Source of the DNA: an uncultured Cyclobacteriaceae bacterium
GTDB lineage: Bacteria > Bacteroidota > Bacteroidia > Cytophagales > Cyclobacteriaceae
Length of the DNA stretch: 61,180 nt
Assembly (NCBI GenBank): GCA_947492745.1
Contig: CANLOE010000032.1
Coordinates: 1-61,180 of the forward strand
Direction: 5' to 3'
In this document: one piece after another, positions 19,495-28,443 of the stretch
Position numbering within the stretch: position 1 is the first letter of the stretch
Layout of the letters: each line of letters starts with the position of its first letter
The notes under the pieces: model-generated
Databases searched by the model: none
What the model saw: the letters and a program-made list of their open reading frames with translations, nothing else
Told to the model about the DNA's origin: nothing
Program-made: the position numbers and the translations under genes

Positions 19495-19822
19495 ACCCAA
19501 AATGTCCATTAGAAAATCTATTCCGGGCTTAATACAAACTTAGCTTTCAAATATCGCATATCTTCCTGTTCATTTTGCTTCACTCTGCGTTGACAATCCT
19601 CGGGATAGCGCTGCTATTCCTGCGGTTCTCGCCTTGATTGAAACAAAATGACCAGCGGAATCTTATACGACATTTAAAACCTAAATTTGTATAACTGACT
19701 TCAAATCAGTAAATGAATGCGTTTTTTGAATTCACCGTAGCGGTGCTACGCTGAACCCAAGAAAACGCACTGATGTATTGCCATTTAAGTCCTCATGACG
19801 AAGTTCCAACGAACATTTTGGT
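19495..19822 (+). mobile_element. ACCC-end foldback element A3, split by C3
   Basis: The A-type sequence starts at 19495 with ACCCAAAATGTCC and resumes after the C3 insertion, ending TTTTGGT at 19822. It is flanked by TAA on both sides (19492-19494 and 19823-19825). Removing C3 and one TAA copy leaves 166 bp, one base short of A1, A2 and A4 because one G of the GGGT end is missing. Confidence 0.88.
19533..19691 (+). mobile_element. TACAAA-end foldback element C3, nested in A3
   Basis: This 159-bp copy is flanked by TAA on both sides (19530-19532 and 19692-19694). The uninterrupted site is visible in A1, A2 and A4 as CTTAACTGGC or its variant, so the 3-bp duplication is directly demonstrated. 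Nearly the full length folds back on itself. Confidence 0.92.
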
Positions 19823-19843
19823 TAAAAAAACTCTTGATAGTAA

Positions 19844-19967
19844 GAGACTGTTTTGAAATTGTAGTTAAAATTTGTTGTCACTTATTTTGGATAGGACCGA
19901 GCGTTAAAATAATGCCCCGAGGGCATTATTAGTGACGGGGCCGGTCTGCCGCGTGAGCCATTGACAA
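19844..19967 (+). repeat. IS-end-like repeat G1
   Basis: GAGACTGTTTTGAAATT follows TAA at 19841-19843. The next 110 bases, including GGACCGAGCG and GCCATTGAC, align with 48473-48497 plus 48665-48767. The reverse strand of both copies retains traces of a common frame (AADRP ... TLGP). This looks like the worn end of an insertion sequence; GAG ends after TNA would fit the IS1031 group of the IS5 family (inference). Confidence 0.5.
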
Positions 19968-20243
19968 ATAAAACTTCAAAAAAAACTCTTTCATTGAACA
20001 TGTCAAGTAATGAAACCTGAGGAAAAACCTCAATAATGCTACCTTTAAGCGTTGGGGTATAGAGTAAGACAGTCGATTCAACATCAAAAAGTGACAATAT
20101 GATCGCGGCCTTTTTTTGGAGCCTTCAAAAACCTTCATTTCGGAGGCCGAACAGTATCACAAAATCCATTATAAGCCAGAAAGACCGATTGGGCTTCCCA
20201 GTCCATTGTTTTTCAGTACAAACACCATCCTCCCCACATCAGA
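19968..20243. other. Spacer before the FG-GAP lipoprotein gene
   Basis: About 275 bases contain no recognisable gene. Any promoter for the 20244 gene should lie here, but no exact consensus was found. Confidence 0.4.
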
Positions 20244-23200
20244 ATGAGAAGAAATAGGACTTCCATAATCTTGTTGCTATTGCTTATCTGCACAGCCTGT
20301 CGACAGGAAATATCAAAAGAAGAACTCGACAATATCGATAAACTGTTCACATCACTGCCCTCAGCATACACCGGGTTATCCTTTGAAAATACACTTACGG
20401 AAACCAAAGAGAACAACCACTTGGTCAACGATGAGTTCATCACGGGTGCAGGGCTAGCCGTAGGTGATATCAATAAAGATGGTCTACCGGATATCTTTAT
20501 TACGGGAAACCAGGTGGAAGATAGATTATACCTCAATAAAGGAAACCTTCGCTTCGAAGACATCACGGAACAGGCAGGTATAGCCATGGTCAAAACATGG
20601 TCTACAGGAGTAACTATGGCAGATGTCAACAACGACGGTCACTTGGATATCTATATCTGTAAAAATGTTCATAAGGATACTCCGAACAGTAAAAACCTTC
20701 TTTATATCAATAACGGGGACCTGACCTTTACCGAAAGTGGAGAGAAATATGCGCTGAACGACAAAGGGTTTTCGGTCCAAGCTACTTTTTTTGATTATGA
20801 TAAAGATGGGCTGACCGATATGTATCTGGTCAATCAGCCACCAAGCGTCGGTGGAAGAAATGGGGGAAAAATCAACCCTCAGGAACATGTAAGTCTGTTG
20901 TATACCGATAAGATATATAAGAATATGGGGGGTGAGTTTGCGGACATATCCGATTATACCACCACGAGAAACTTTGCCTATGGCCTATCGGCAACGGTAG
21001 CGGATTTCAACCAAGACCTATGGCCGGATGTGTATGTGTGCAATGATTTTGATAAACCCGATCATTTGTATATGAACCAAAGAAACGGGAAGTTCAGAAA
21101 TACCATCAATACTGCGGTCAAACATACTTCCAATTTCAGTATGGGCAGTGACGCTGCGGATTATAACAATGATGGTCTGATAGACCTTATGGTACTGGAT
21201 ATGGTCGCCGAGGATCATAAGCGAATCAAAACGTATATGGGGGGAATGCAACCTGAAGTATTCTGGGATATCGTCAACAAAGGCTGGCACTACCAGTACA
21301 TGTTCAATACCCTTCAAAAGAACAATGGTAATGGTACTTTTAGTGAAGTGGCACAAATCGGAGGCGTATCCAATACCGATTGGAGCTGGGGCCCACTGTT
21401 TGCCGATTTTGACAATGATGGTTGGAAAGACCTCTTTGTTACCAATGGTATCAAGCGAAACATGCGTCAAGGCGACCTGAACCGCCAGTATACCGAGGTA
21501 CTGGATAGCCTGGAAAAGGTGGCCGCCCTCTCGGGCGAGAAGTTGAACGAAATGATCGATGTCATGGAATTTGTGAACATGGCACCCGTAGATAAGATAG
21601 TGAACTATGTGTTCAAGAATAATGGCGACCTGACTTTTGAGAAAAAGCAGGGGGAGTGGGGCATCGATATTCCCAGCATGTCTAACGGTGCCGCCTATGC
21701 CGATTTTGATGGTGATGGAGATTTGGATCTGGTGATCAATAATGTTGATGAGGAAGTTTTCTTTTATAGGAACAATGCTATGGAAAGAAACGAAGGTAAT
21801 TACCTTCGTTTTCAGGTAGTTAATAAGTGGGGAGCGCCTTCGCTGGGTACTCAGGTACATTTGTACCATAACGGTCGCTTTTGGCAGATGCAGGAGCTGA
21901 CCAATGCCAGGGGGTACATGTCCAAAAGTGAGGACATACTGCACTTTGGTATTAAAAAGGAGAAGGTGGTGGACAGTGCGATGATCGTATGGAGTGATGG
22001 AAAAAAGCAGGTCATCAAAGATTTGGAGGCGAACAAGCTGATATCGTTAAAGTATGATGAACCATCGCTAAGCCCTATCGATTGGAAAACCCCTAAAGAT
22101 AAACTCTTTAAAGAGGTGACAAAAGAGGTCGGTATAGCTTATTTTCATAAAGAAAACGACTATGATGACTACGCCAGGGAGCTGCTTCTGCCTCATAAAA
22201 TGTCCAACTTCGGTCCTGGGCTTGCTGTAGGGGATGTCAATAGGGATGGTCTTGAAGATTTTTTTGTTGGTGCGGCGATGGGCCATACTGCACAGCTTTT
22301 TGTGCAGAAAGAGGATGCTACTTTCGAAGCCATGCCGATACCTGTTTTTGAAGAGGATAAAGTGCATGAAGATCTTGGAGCTTTGTTTTTCGATGCGGAT
22401 AACGATGGTGACGATGACCTCTATGTCGTCAGTGGCGGTAATGAATTTGAAGCTAAGGACAAACGGCTTCAAGACCGCCTCTACCTCAATGATGGGAAAG
22501 GCCGATGGAGCAAAGCGAAAGATAGATTGCCGGAGATGTTGACCAGTGGCTCAGTGGTCAGTGCCGGGGATTACGATAATGATGGCGATCTGGATCTGTT
22601 CGTCGGAGGACGGGTGGTCCCGGGAGCTTATCCTCTTCCGGCGAGAAGTTATCTATTGGAAAACAATAGAGGACATTTTACCGATGTCACCGAAACCATC
22701 GCTCCCGAGCTCCTGGAACCGGGATTGGTCACGGCTGCCACTTGGACCGATTTTTCGGGAGATGGACGGTTGGACATGGTGGTGACAGGAGAATGGATGC
22801 CACTTATGCTGATGGAGAACGAGGGCGATGGATTCAAAAATAAAACCGTAGGGTCTGATCTGGAAAAGCTGAGAGGCTGGTACTTCCAAGTCCGGTCGGC
22901 AGATTTTGATAATGATGGCGATCAAGATTTTATAGCGGGAAACCTAGGGCTCAACTATAAGTACAAAGCAGATAAGGAGGCTCCCTTTGAGGTCTACAGT
23001 GACGATTTTGATGGCAATGGGTCCAGGGACATTGTCCTGAGCTATTATGAACATGGGGAAGCCTTTCCCGTGAGGGGAAAATCCTGCTCTTCGGAACAAA
23101 TCCCCAAAATCGATACCGAATTCCCAACCTACGAATCGTTTGGCGATGCCAATCTGTCGGACATTTATGGAGCGAAGCTGCAAAAAGCACTTTATTATGC

Positions 23201-23591
23201 AGCGGAGAACTTTGCCTCGCTCTATATTGAAAATAGGGGTAAAGGGGACTTCAAAGCAAGGGTACTTCCCAATGAAGCGCAAATTTCCTCTATCAACAAT
23301 ATCCTAATCGACGACTATGACCGTGATGGTAACATGGATATACTGATTTCGGGAAACCTCTATGCCTCGGAGATAGAGACCCCAAGAAATGATGCGGGTA
23401 TGGGACTTTTCCTGAAAGGAGACGGTCATGGACACTTTGAACCTGTCCCACTATTGGAAAGTGGTTTCTTCGCTCCCCACGATGCAAAAGCAATGGCTAA
23501 AATAGCTCTGGGAAAAGGACGGGACAAAAAACAATTGATATTAGTGGCAAATAATAGTTTTTGGCTGCAAGCCATACAATGTCAGTACTGA
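20244..23591 (+). CDS. Large FG-GAP/VCBS-repeat lipoprotein with ASPIC-UnbV domain (CRTAC1-like)
   Basis: This 1115-residue protein is probably anchored in the outer membrane through Cys19 (lipobox CTAC). Residues ~60-520 hold FG-GAP/VCBS beta-propeller repeats with calcium-loop motifs such as DINKDGLPDIF, DVNNDGHLDIY, DFDNDGWKDLF and DFDGDGDLDLV. Residues ~535-620 match the ASPIC-UnbV domain (NYLRFQVVNKWGAPSLGTQV, then ILHFGI and VWSDGKKQ). A second set of repeats follows (DVNRDGLEDFF, DYDNDGDLDLF, DYDRDGNMDIL) to the C-terminus. Proteins of this type often neighbour SusCD genes and probably bind or process surface ligands, though no enzymatic role is established. It lies on the same strand between loci 2 and 3 with its own long spacers. 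Confidence 0.88.
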   Translation: MRRNRTSIILLLLLICTACRQEISKEELDNIDKLFTSLPSAYTGLSFENTLTETKENNHLVNDEFITGAGLAVGDINKDGLPDIFITGNQVEDRLYLNKGNLRFEDITEQAGIAMVKTWSTGVTMADVNNDGHLDIYICKNVHKDTPNSKNLLYINNGDLTFTESGEKYALNDKGFSVQATFFDYDKDGLTDMYLVNQPPSVGGRNGGKINPQEHVSLLYTDKIYKNMGGEFADISDYTTTRNFAYGLSATVADFNQDLWPDVYVCNDFDKPDHLYMNQRNGKFRNTINTAVKHTSNFSMGSDAADYNNDGLIDLMVLDMVAEDHKRIKTYMGGMQPEVFWDIVNKGWHYQYMFNTLQKNNGNGTFSEVAQIGGVSNTDWSWGPLFADFDNDGWKDLFVTNGIKRNMRQGDLNRQYTEVLDSLEKVAALSGEKLNEMIDVMEFVNMAPVDKIVNYVFKNNGDLTFEKKQGEWGIDIPSMSNGAAYADFDGDGDLDLVINNVDEEVFFYRNNAMERNEGNYLRFQVVNKWGAPSLGTQVHLYHNGRFWQMQELTNARGYMSKSEDILHFGIKKEKVVDSAMIVWSDGKKQVIKDLEANKLISLKYDEPSLSPIDWKTPKDKLFKEVTKEVGIAYFHKENDYDDYARELLLPHKMSNFGPGLAVGDVNRDGLEDFFVGAAMGHTAQLFVQKEDATFEAMPIPVFEEDKVHEDLGALFFDADNDGDDDLYVVSGGNEFEAKDKRLQDRLYLNDGKGRWSKAKDRLPEMLTSGSVVSAGDYDNDGDLDLFVGGRVVPGAYPLPARSYLLENNRGHFTDVTETIAPELLEPGLVTAATWTDFSGDGRLDMVVTGEWMPLMLMENEGDGFKNKTVGSDLEKLRGWYFQVRSADFDNDGDQDFIAGNLGLNYKYKADKEAPFEVYSDDFDGNGSRDIVLSYYEHGEAFPVRGKSCSSEQIPKIDTEFPTYESFGDANLSDIYGAKLQKALYYAAENFASLYIENRGKGDFKARVLPNEAQISSINNILIDDYDRDGNMDILISGNLYASEIETPRNDAGMGLFLKGDGHGHFEPVPLLESGFFAPHDAKAMAKIALGKGRDKKQLILVANNSFWLQAIQCQY

Positions 23592-23670
23592 TGTCAAATG
23601 ACAGGTATACCGCAAACGAAAAGGTGTGGATAGGTGAGGCACAGGTGGTGTTTGGATAATCTATGCTTAA

Positions 23671-23998
23671 ACCCAAAATGATCAATAGAGAACCTATTCC
23701 GCGCATAAATAGCTTCATACCGGAAGCTTTGCCCACCTGCCTTCATTCACCATAGCGGTGCTATGCCAAATCCAATACCTCCCCTGATCTATTGACATTT
23801 ATACAAACTTAGCTTTTAAAATCGCCTATCTTCCTGTTCATTTTGCTCCACTCTGCGTTGACAATCCTCGGGATAGCGCTGCTATCCCTGCGGTTCTCGC
23901 CTTGATTGAAACAAAATGACCCGCGAAATCTTATACGACATCTGAAACCCAAATTTGTATTAAACCCTCGTCACGAAGCTCCAACGCATGATCTGGGT
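23671..23998 (+). mobile_element. ACCC-end foldback element D5, split by C4
   Basis: This copy starts ACCCAAAATGATCAATAG and ends GCATGATCTGGGT, flanked by TAA on both sides (23668-23670 and 23999-24001). The apical hairpin is CATAGC-GGT-GCTATG. Removing C4 and one TTA copy restores 167 bp. Its left end is A/B-like and its right end D-like, so it may be a hybrid. Confidence 0.86.
23802..23959 (+). mobile_element. TACAAA-end foldback element C4, nested in D5
   Basis: This 158-bp copy is flanked by TTA on both sides (23799-23801 and 23960-23962). The empty site GATATTTAAACCC in D2 (near 31640) shows the target with a single TTA. The apical hairpin is GGGATAGC-GCT-GCTATCCC. Confidence 0.92.
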
Positions 23999-24211
23999 TA
24001 AACATAACTGATTTCGGACAGGATGTTTTCTTGGATAGAACAACGTCTTTATGAAGCATTCCCAGTGACTGGCGATACACTTCATTTACATCTGAAGCTC
24101 CTCCGGGCTTATTTTTCACTTCACTTTCCTCTTATACTTAAGAAAAAAATGGAGTGGGAAATTCGGGGTATACTGCTCTCCTGGAGATAGGTATATATTC
24201 TTGAGACCTAA

Positions 24212-24370
24212 TACAAACTTAGCTTTCAAATATCGCATATCTTCTTGTTCATTTTGCTTCACTCTGCGTTGACAATCCTCGGGATAGCGCTGCTATTCCT
24301 GCGGTTCTCGCCTTGATTGAAACAAAATGACCCGCGGAATCTTACACGACATTTAAAACCTAAATTTGTA
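24212..24370 (+). mobile_element. TACAAA-end foldback element C5
   Basis: This 159-bp copy is flanked by TAA on both sides (24209-24211 and 24371-24373). It is very similar to C3 and is the only one of the six not close to an ACCC-end element on both sides. Confidence 0.9.
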
Positions 24371-24373
24371 TAA

Positions 24374-24956
24374 TTTCAAACTTTATCTTTTTGTTACTGT
24401 TGTTACCCACCTGCTGATTGGAAGGAGTGTTTCCTTGGGTATTGCATGGGAAATGAGTGGAATTTTTTTTCCTTTACAGAATCATATTTTTCTATAGTAA
24501 GTATAATCTCAAAAGACTGTTTTAGATTACTGTCATTTGGCAGTATATAATATGGGGTAAAGCGCTTTTTAGAGCAGAACTCAAAACACTAAAAAAAAAT
24601 AAACCTCTAAAAGACAGGTCGTTTTGAAAATTACCTACTAGAATTTTGTGATTTATCGACTCAATTCTGTGTTGAAAATATTATATTCTCCAGCCCTGAA
24701 AAATAACTTTACTCATTGTAAATCAATGCATTGTGAATTTTCAGAAAATCAGAGGATTAATTTATTGTTAAATAATATTGAAATGTAAATAAAAACCAAG
24801 AGGAGTGTACTGGTTTTTGTTGTATTTTTTGTTACGTAAATAAGGGCTTGGCTTTCTGTTTTACGATAGAATACAGTAAATTGAAAGTCTCGAATTTCAA
24901 AAAACCTATACTATAACAGTAAATTAAAAGTCTATTTTTAACCAAAAAAACCTCAT
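24374..24956. other. A+T-rich leader upstream of the third susC
   Basis: About 580 bases are A+T rich with no recognisable gene. The stretch between D5 and C5 (24002-24208) also shows nothing identifiable. The last 85 bases carry the motifs listed separately. Confidence 0.5.
24876..24943 (+). promoter_or_regulatory. Conserved susC leader motifs (locus 3)
   Basis: GTAAATTGAAAGTC (24876-24889) and GTAAATTAAAAGTC (24919-24932) form an imperfect tandem repeat, and CTATTTTTAACC ends at 24943, 13 bases before the start codon. The same two motif types precede the second susC. Upstream of the first copy, TTTC lies 20 bases away, so TTTC-N20-TAAATTGA could be a weak promoter. Confidence 0.4.
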
Positions 24957-27900
24957 ATGAAGAAGATTTTACTCTTTATGGCGGTTCTGTTTTGCACGTC
25001 CTTGACCTCATGGGCACAAGAAAGAACCGTGACCGGTACGGTCACCTCTGTTGATGATGGAGAACCTATACCCGGTGTCAACGTTGTTCTCAAAGGGACC
25101 TCTAACGGTACCATTACCGATGGTAATGGTAAGTACAGCATCAAGCTCACCTCAAATGAAGACATCCTTAGCTTTTCCTTTATCGGGATGAAATCCCAGG
25201 ATGTATCGGTAGGGACCAGGTCTATTGTCGATATAAAATTGACCTCGGACACCCAAACACTTTCTGAAGTGCTTGTTACTGCTCAAGGTATCAAACGTAA
25301 GAAAGAAGCCTTGGGTTTCGCAGTAAGCTCGATAGATGCAGATGAGGTATCACAGAAGACCGAGGGAGACGTAGTACGGTCCTTGCGAAGTAAAGCTTCA
25401 GGGGTACAGATTACCCAGCAAAGTGGGCTTTCCGGGTCGGGCACCAATATTGTTATTCGTGGCTACACCTCTTTTACGGGAGATAATCAGCCGCTATTTA
25501 TCATCGATGGAGTTCCATTCAATACCAATACCAATAGTGGTGGGGACGATGGCAGCTCCGGCGATGATTTTTACAATGGCGGAGGTGGAGGCTCTTCCAG
25601 GTTCATGGATTTGGACCCTAACAATATCGAGAGTATCAATATCCTGAAAGGTCTGGCGGCATCCACACTATACGGGTCACAGGGAAGAAACGGTGTAGTA
25701 CTGATCACGACCAAATCAGGTGCCAGTGGTCAGTCTCAGAAAAAAATGGACGTAACGCTAACACAATCCTACTTTGCCAATAAAATTGCTTCATTACCCG
25801 ATTATCAAGATTCTTTCGGTGGTGGGTTCGATCAGGTGTTTGGATGGTTCTTTAGTAACTGGGGTCCTAACTTCAATCAAAATGGTCTGGCCGGCTGGGG
25901 CAGTGATGCTTCCATTGATGAAAATGGCACTTTGCCCCATCCTTACTCTCAATTTCGCAACCCGGCATTGTTGGATGCTTTTCCCGAGTTTCAGGGAGCA
26001 CGTTACGATTTCAGGCCTTATGACAATGTGAAAAATTTCTTTAGAACTGGGGGCGTAGCCAATACCTCTCTCAATATCAGGGGAGCCAGTGACGATGGGA
26101 GCAAGTCTTACAACATTAACTACGGTTTTCTGGACGATCAGGGGTTTACGCCCGGGAATGAACTCAACAGAAACACATTGGGCCTAGGAGGTAGATTGAA
26201 GCTGGACAATGGACTGACCGTCAGTGGCACCATGAATCTAACAAGAACGGAATTCCTAGCCCCTCCTATTGCGGCCAGTGAAGGAAACGGTGCTTTTGAC
26301 CCCATTACGGGAAATGACAATACACAAACTTCATCCGTTTTCGGACATGTGTTCTTTACACCCAGAAGTATCGACCTGATCAACCTGCCCTTTGCAAATC
26401 CCGTAGATGGCAGTAGTGTATATTATAGGAACGGTAATGACATACAGCATCCCTTATGGACGGTCAATAATGCCTATACCAGTCAATTGACCAATCGTAT
26501 CTTCGGTAATACCGCCGTAAGCTATAAAATCATGGATAACCTCGACGTCAGCTATAGGTTAGGTTTCGATATCTACAACGAGCGTAACGAAGCAGGGCAG
26601 AACAAAGGAGGGGTAGAAGGTCCGCTGAATGGACAGTACCGTACTTTCGATAACCTGAGCACGATATGGGACCACACACTGTCCCTCAATGGTAATTATG
26701 AACTCAACGAAAAGGCTTCCATCAATGTCAATTTAGGAGCTACCAGTAGAAGGACCGAACTGGACCGTCAAGGAGTGACCAGCCAGAATCAGCTAGTGTT
26801 CGGCACCTTTAGGCATTTCAATTTTTCCAATCAGTCTCCCATTCAGTTCTATAGTGAGCAAAATATCGTAGGACTTTTTGCACAGGCGGAACTGGACTAT
26901 AACGGTTATCTTTTTGTTACCGTGGCCGGGCGTAATGACTGGGTATCCAATTTCACAAAAAACAATAGAACGCTATTTTACCCAAGTATAAGTACTTCAT
27001 TGATCTTATCGGAACTGATGCCCGAAATTACCAGCCAGAAAGGACTTAACCTCTTGAAGCTACGTGCGGGTTATGGTACCTCTGCCGGTTTTAGGGGCGG
27101 ATATCCTACGGCTTCGACACTGGAGGTTACTGCGAGGGACTTTGTGGACCAAGGAGGAAACGTGGTCTCTACCAATACTACGGGCAGTCTTTTGGGAAAT
27201 CCTGACCTCAGACCCGAAAGACAGAACGAGCTTGAGCTTGGTTTTGAATCCCGATTGTGGGACAATAGGATCAACTTCGATCTGTCCTGGTACAGTCGAT
27301 CGACCACTGACCTCATCGTCGCACGTCCTTTGGACCCTTCTACAGGGTATACATCTACCTTCACCAATATTGGAAAAGTAAACAACGTCGGTATTGAAAT
27401 CGATATGGGAGTGGATGTCATCCGTAACGGCAGTAAAGGATTCAACTGGAATGTCCGTGGAAACTTTACCAGAAACAGGAGTGAAGTGACCGACTTGGGC
27501 AATGAAGCAGAGAATATCAGCATCGCGGGCCTTCCCGACTTGGGAAATTTTGCCGTCGAAGGTGAGCAGCTGGGCGTTATATTGGGCAGTAGGATCAGAC
27601 GTACCGATGCAGACGCATTTATCGTGAACAGCCAAGGAAGCTATGTCGAAGAAGAAGGCTTGTTCAAGATAGGTGATCCTAATCCCGATTTTACGTTGAA
27701 CATCAGCAATACGCTGAGCTATAAAAACTTTAGCCTGTCCGCAGTACTCAACTATATCCATGGAGGAGACATCTACTCACGTACCGTCTCTACACTGCTC
27801 GGTCGTGGCCTCACCACGGATACGGAAGACAGAGTACACCCCTTTATTCTGGATGGAGTAAAGAATATCGCCCCTTCCGATGCACCGCCGGAATACGTCA

Positions 27901-28235
27901 CTAACGATATCCAGATCAATAACTCTACCTTTTACTTCTCGAACGTACTCTTCGGCCCGGATGAACTAGGGATATTCGATGCGACCACCATTCGTCTACA
28001 GGAACTGTCACTGACCTATACGCTGCCCAAGGCGGTTCTGGACAAACTTCCTTTTGGTACGGTATCCTTAACAGCCGCTGGGTATAATCTGTGGTTCGAA
28101 GCGGTCAATATTCCCAAAGGAACAAACTTTGACCCGAATGTAGCGGGTACCGGAGTAGGTAATGGCCAAGGGTTTGACTTCTTGAACGGTCCCAGTTCCA
28201 AACGGTATGGAGCCAGTTTGAAGCTGACCTTTTAA
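24957..28235 (+). CDS. SusC/RagA family TonB-dependent outer-membrane transporter (locus 3)
   Basis: This 1092-residue protein begins MKKILLFMAVLFCTSLTSWA, a signal peptide almost identical in style to locus 2. The CarboxypepD-regulatory-like domain has TVTSVDDGEPIPGVNVVLKG. The plug shows LSEVLVTAQGIKRKKEALGF, PLFIIDGVPF and ILKGLAASTLYGSQGRNGVV. A Gly/Ser/Asp-rich loop (about residues 195-220) interrupts the plug. The barrel ends ASLKLTF. The 208-base gap before the susD gene is longer than in the other loci. The substrate is not indicated by neighbours. Confidence 0.93.
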   Translation: MKKILLFMAVLFCTSLTSWAQERTVTGTVTSVDDGEPIPGVNVVLKGTSNGTITDGNGKYSIKLTSNEDILSFSFIGMKSQDVSVGTRSIVDIKLTSDTQTLSEVLVTAQGIKRKKEALGFAVSSIDADEVSQKTEGDVVRSLRSKASGVQITQQSGLSGSGTNIVIRGYTSFTGDNQPLFIIDGVPFNTNTNSGGDDGSSGDDFYNGGGGGSSRFMDLDPNNIESINILKGLAASTLYGSQGRNGVVLITTKSGASGQSQKKMDVTLTQSYFANKIASLPDYQDSFGGGFDQVFGWFFSNWGPNFNQNGLAGWGSDASIDENGTLPHPYSQFRNPALLDAFPEFQGARYDFRPYDNVKNFFRTGGVANTSLNIRGASDDGSKSYNINYGFLDDQGFTPGNELNRNTLGLGGRLKLDNGLTVSGTMNLTRTEFLAPPIAASEGNGAFDPITGNDNTQTSSVFGHVFFTPRSIDLINLPFANPVDGSSVYYRNGNDIQHPLWTVNNAYTSQLTNRIFGNTAVSYKIMDNLDVSYRLGFDIYNERNEAGQNKGGVEGPLNGQYRTFDNLSTIWDHTLSLNGNYELNEKASINVNLGATSRRTELDRQGVTSQNQLVFGTFRHFNFSNQSPIQFYSEQNIVGLFAQAELDYNGYLFVTVAGRNDWVSNFTKNNRTLFYPSISTSLILSELMPEITSQKGLNLLKLRAGYGTSAGFRGGYPTASTLEVTARDFVDQGGNVVSTNTTGSLLGNPDLRPERQNELELGFESRLWDNRINFDLSWYSRSTTDLIVARPLDPSTGYTSTFTNIGKVNNVGIEIDMGVDVIRNGSKGFNWNVRGNFTRNRSEVTDLGNEAENISIAGLPDLGNFAVEGEQLGVILGSRIRRTDADAFIVNSQGSYVEEEGLFKIGDPNPDFTLNISNTLSYKNFSLSAVLNYIHGGDIYSRTVSTLLGRGLTTDTEDRVHPFILDGVKNIAPSDAPPEYVTNDIQINNSTFYFSNVLFGPDELGIFDATTIRLQELSLTYTLPKAVLDKLPFGTVSLTAAGYNLWFEAVNIPKGTNFDPNVAGTGVGNGQGFDFLNGPSSKRYGASLKLTF

Positions 28236-28443
28236 AAAAAAATAAGAATACAATAAATATTGCTCCGTTGGGCTATAGCTTAGATCTTCTGAAAAAAGGA
28301 CTACTGTAGCATCGTGAAAAAGAGAATAGGGAGGAGTGAAATAATCAATGGAAAAGACCGAATGACTACCGTAATACTTCGATGTAATGAAATTGAATAG
28401 GGGGCGGTCTCACCAAATTATTTAATAGCAAAAAAATAAATAC

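Noticed and set aside
21018-21944. A 308-codon minus-strand frame inside the FG-GAP lipoprotein gene
   Set aside because: It arises from the repeated Asp/Asn/Gly codons of the plus-strand repeats. The product is rich in His/Ile with no recognisable domain.
23931-24119. A short minus-strand frame starting beyond D5
   Set aside because: Part of it lies in the C4/D5 elements and it uses a GTG start. No homologous pattern was recognised, so no gene is called.
27060-27761. A 233-codon minus-strand frame inside the third susC
   Set aside because: It is an antisense shadow of a conserved barrel-coding region and has no own start context or family.
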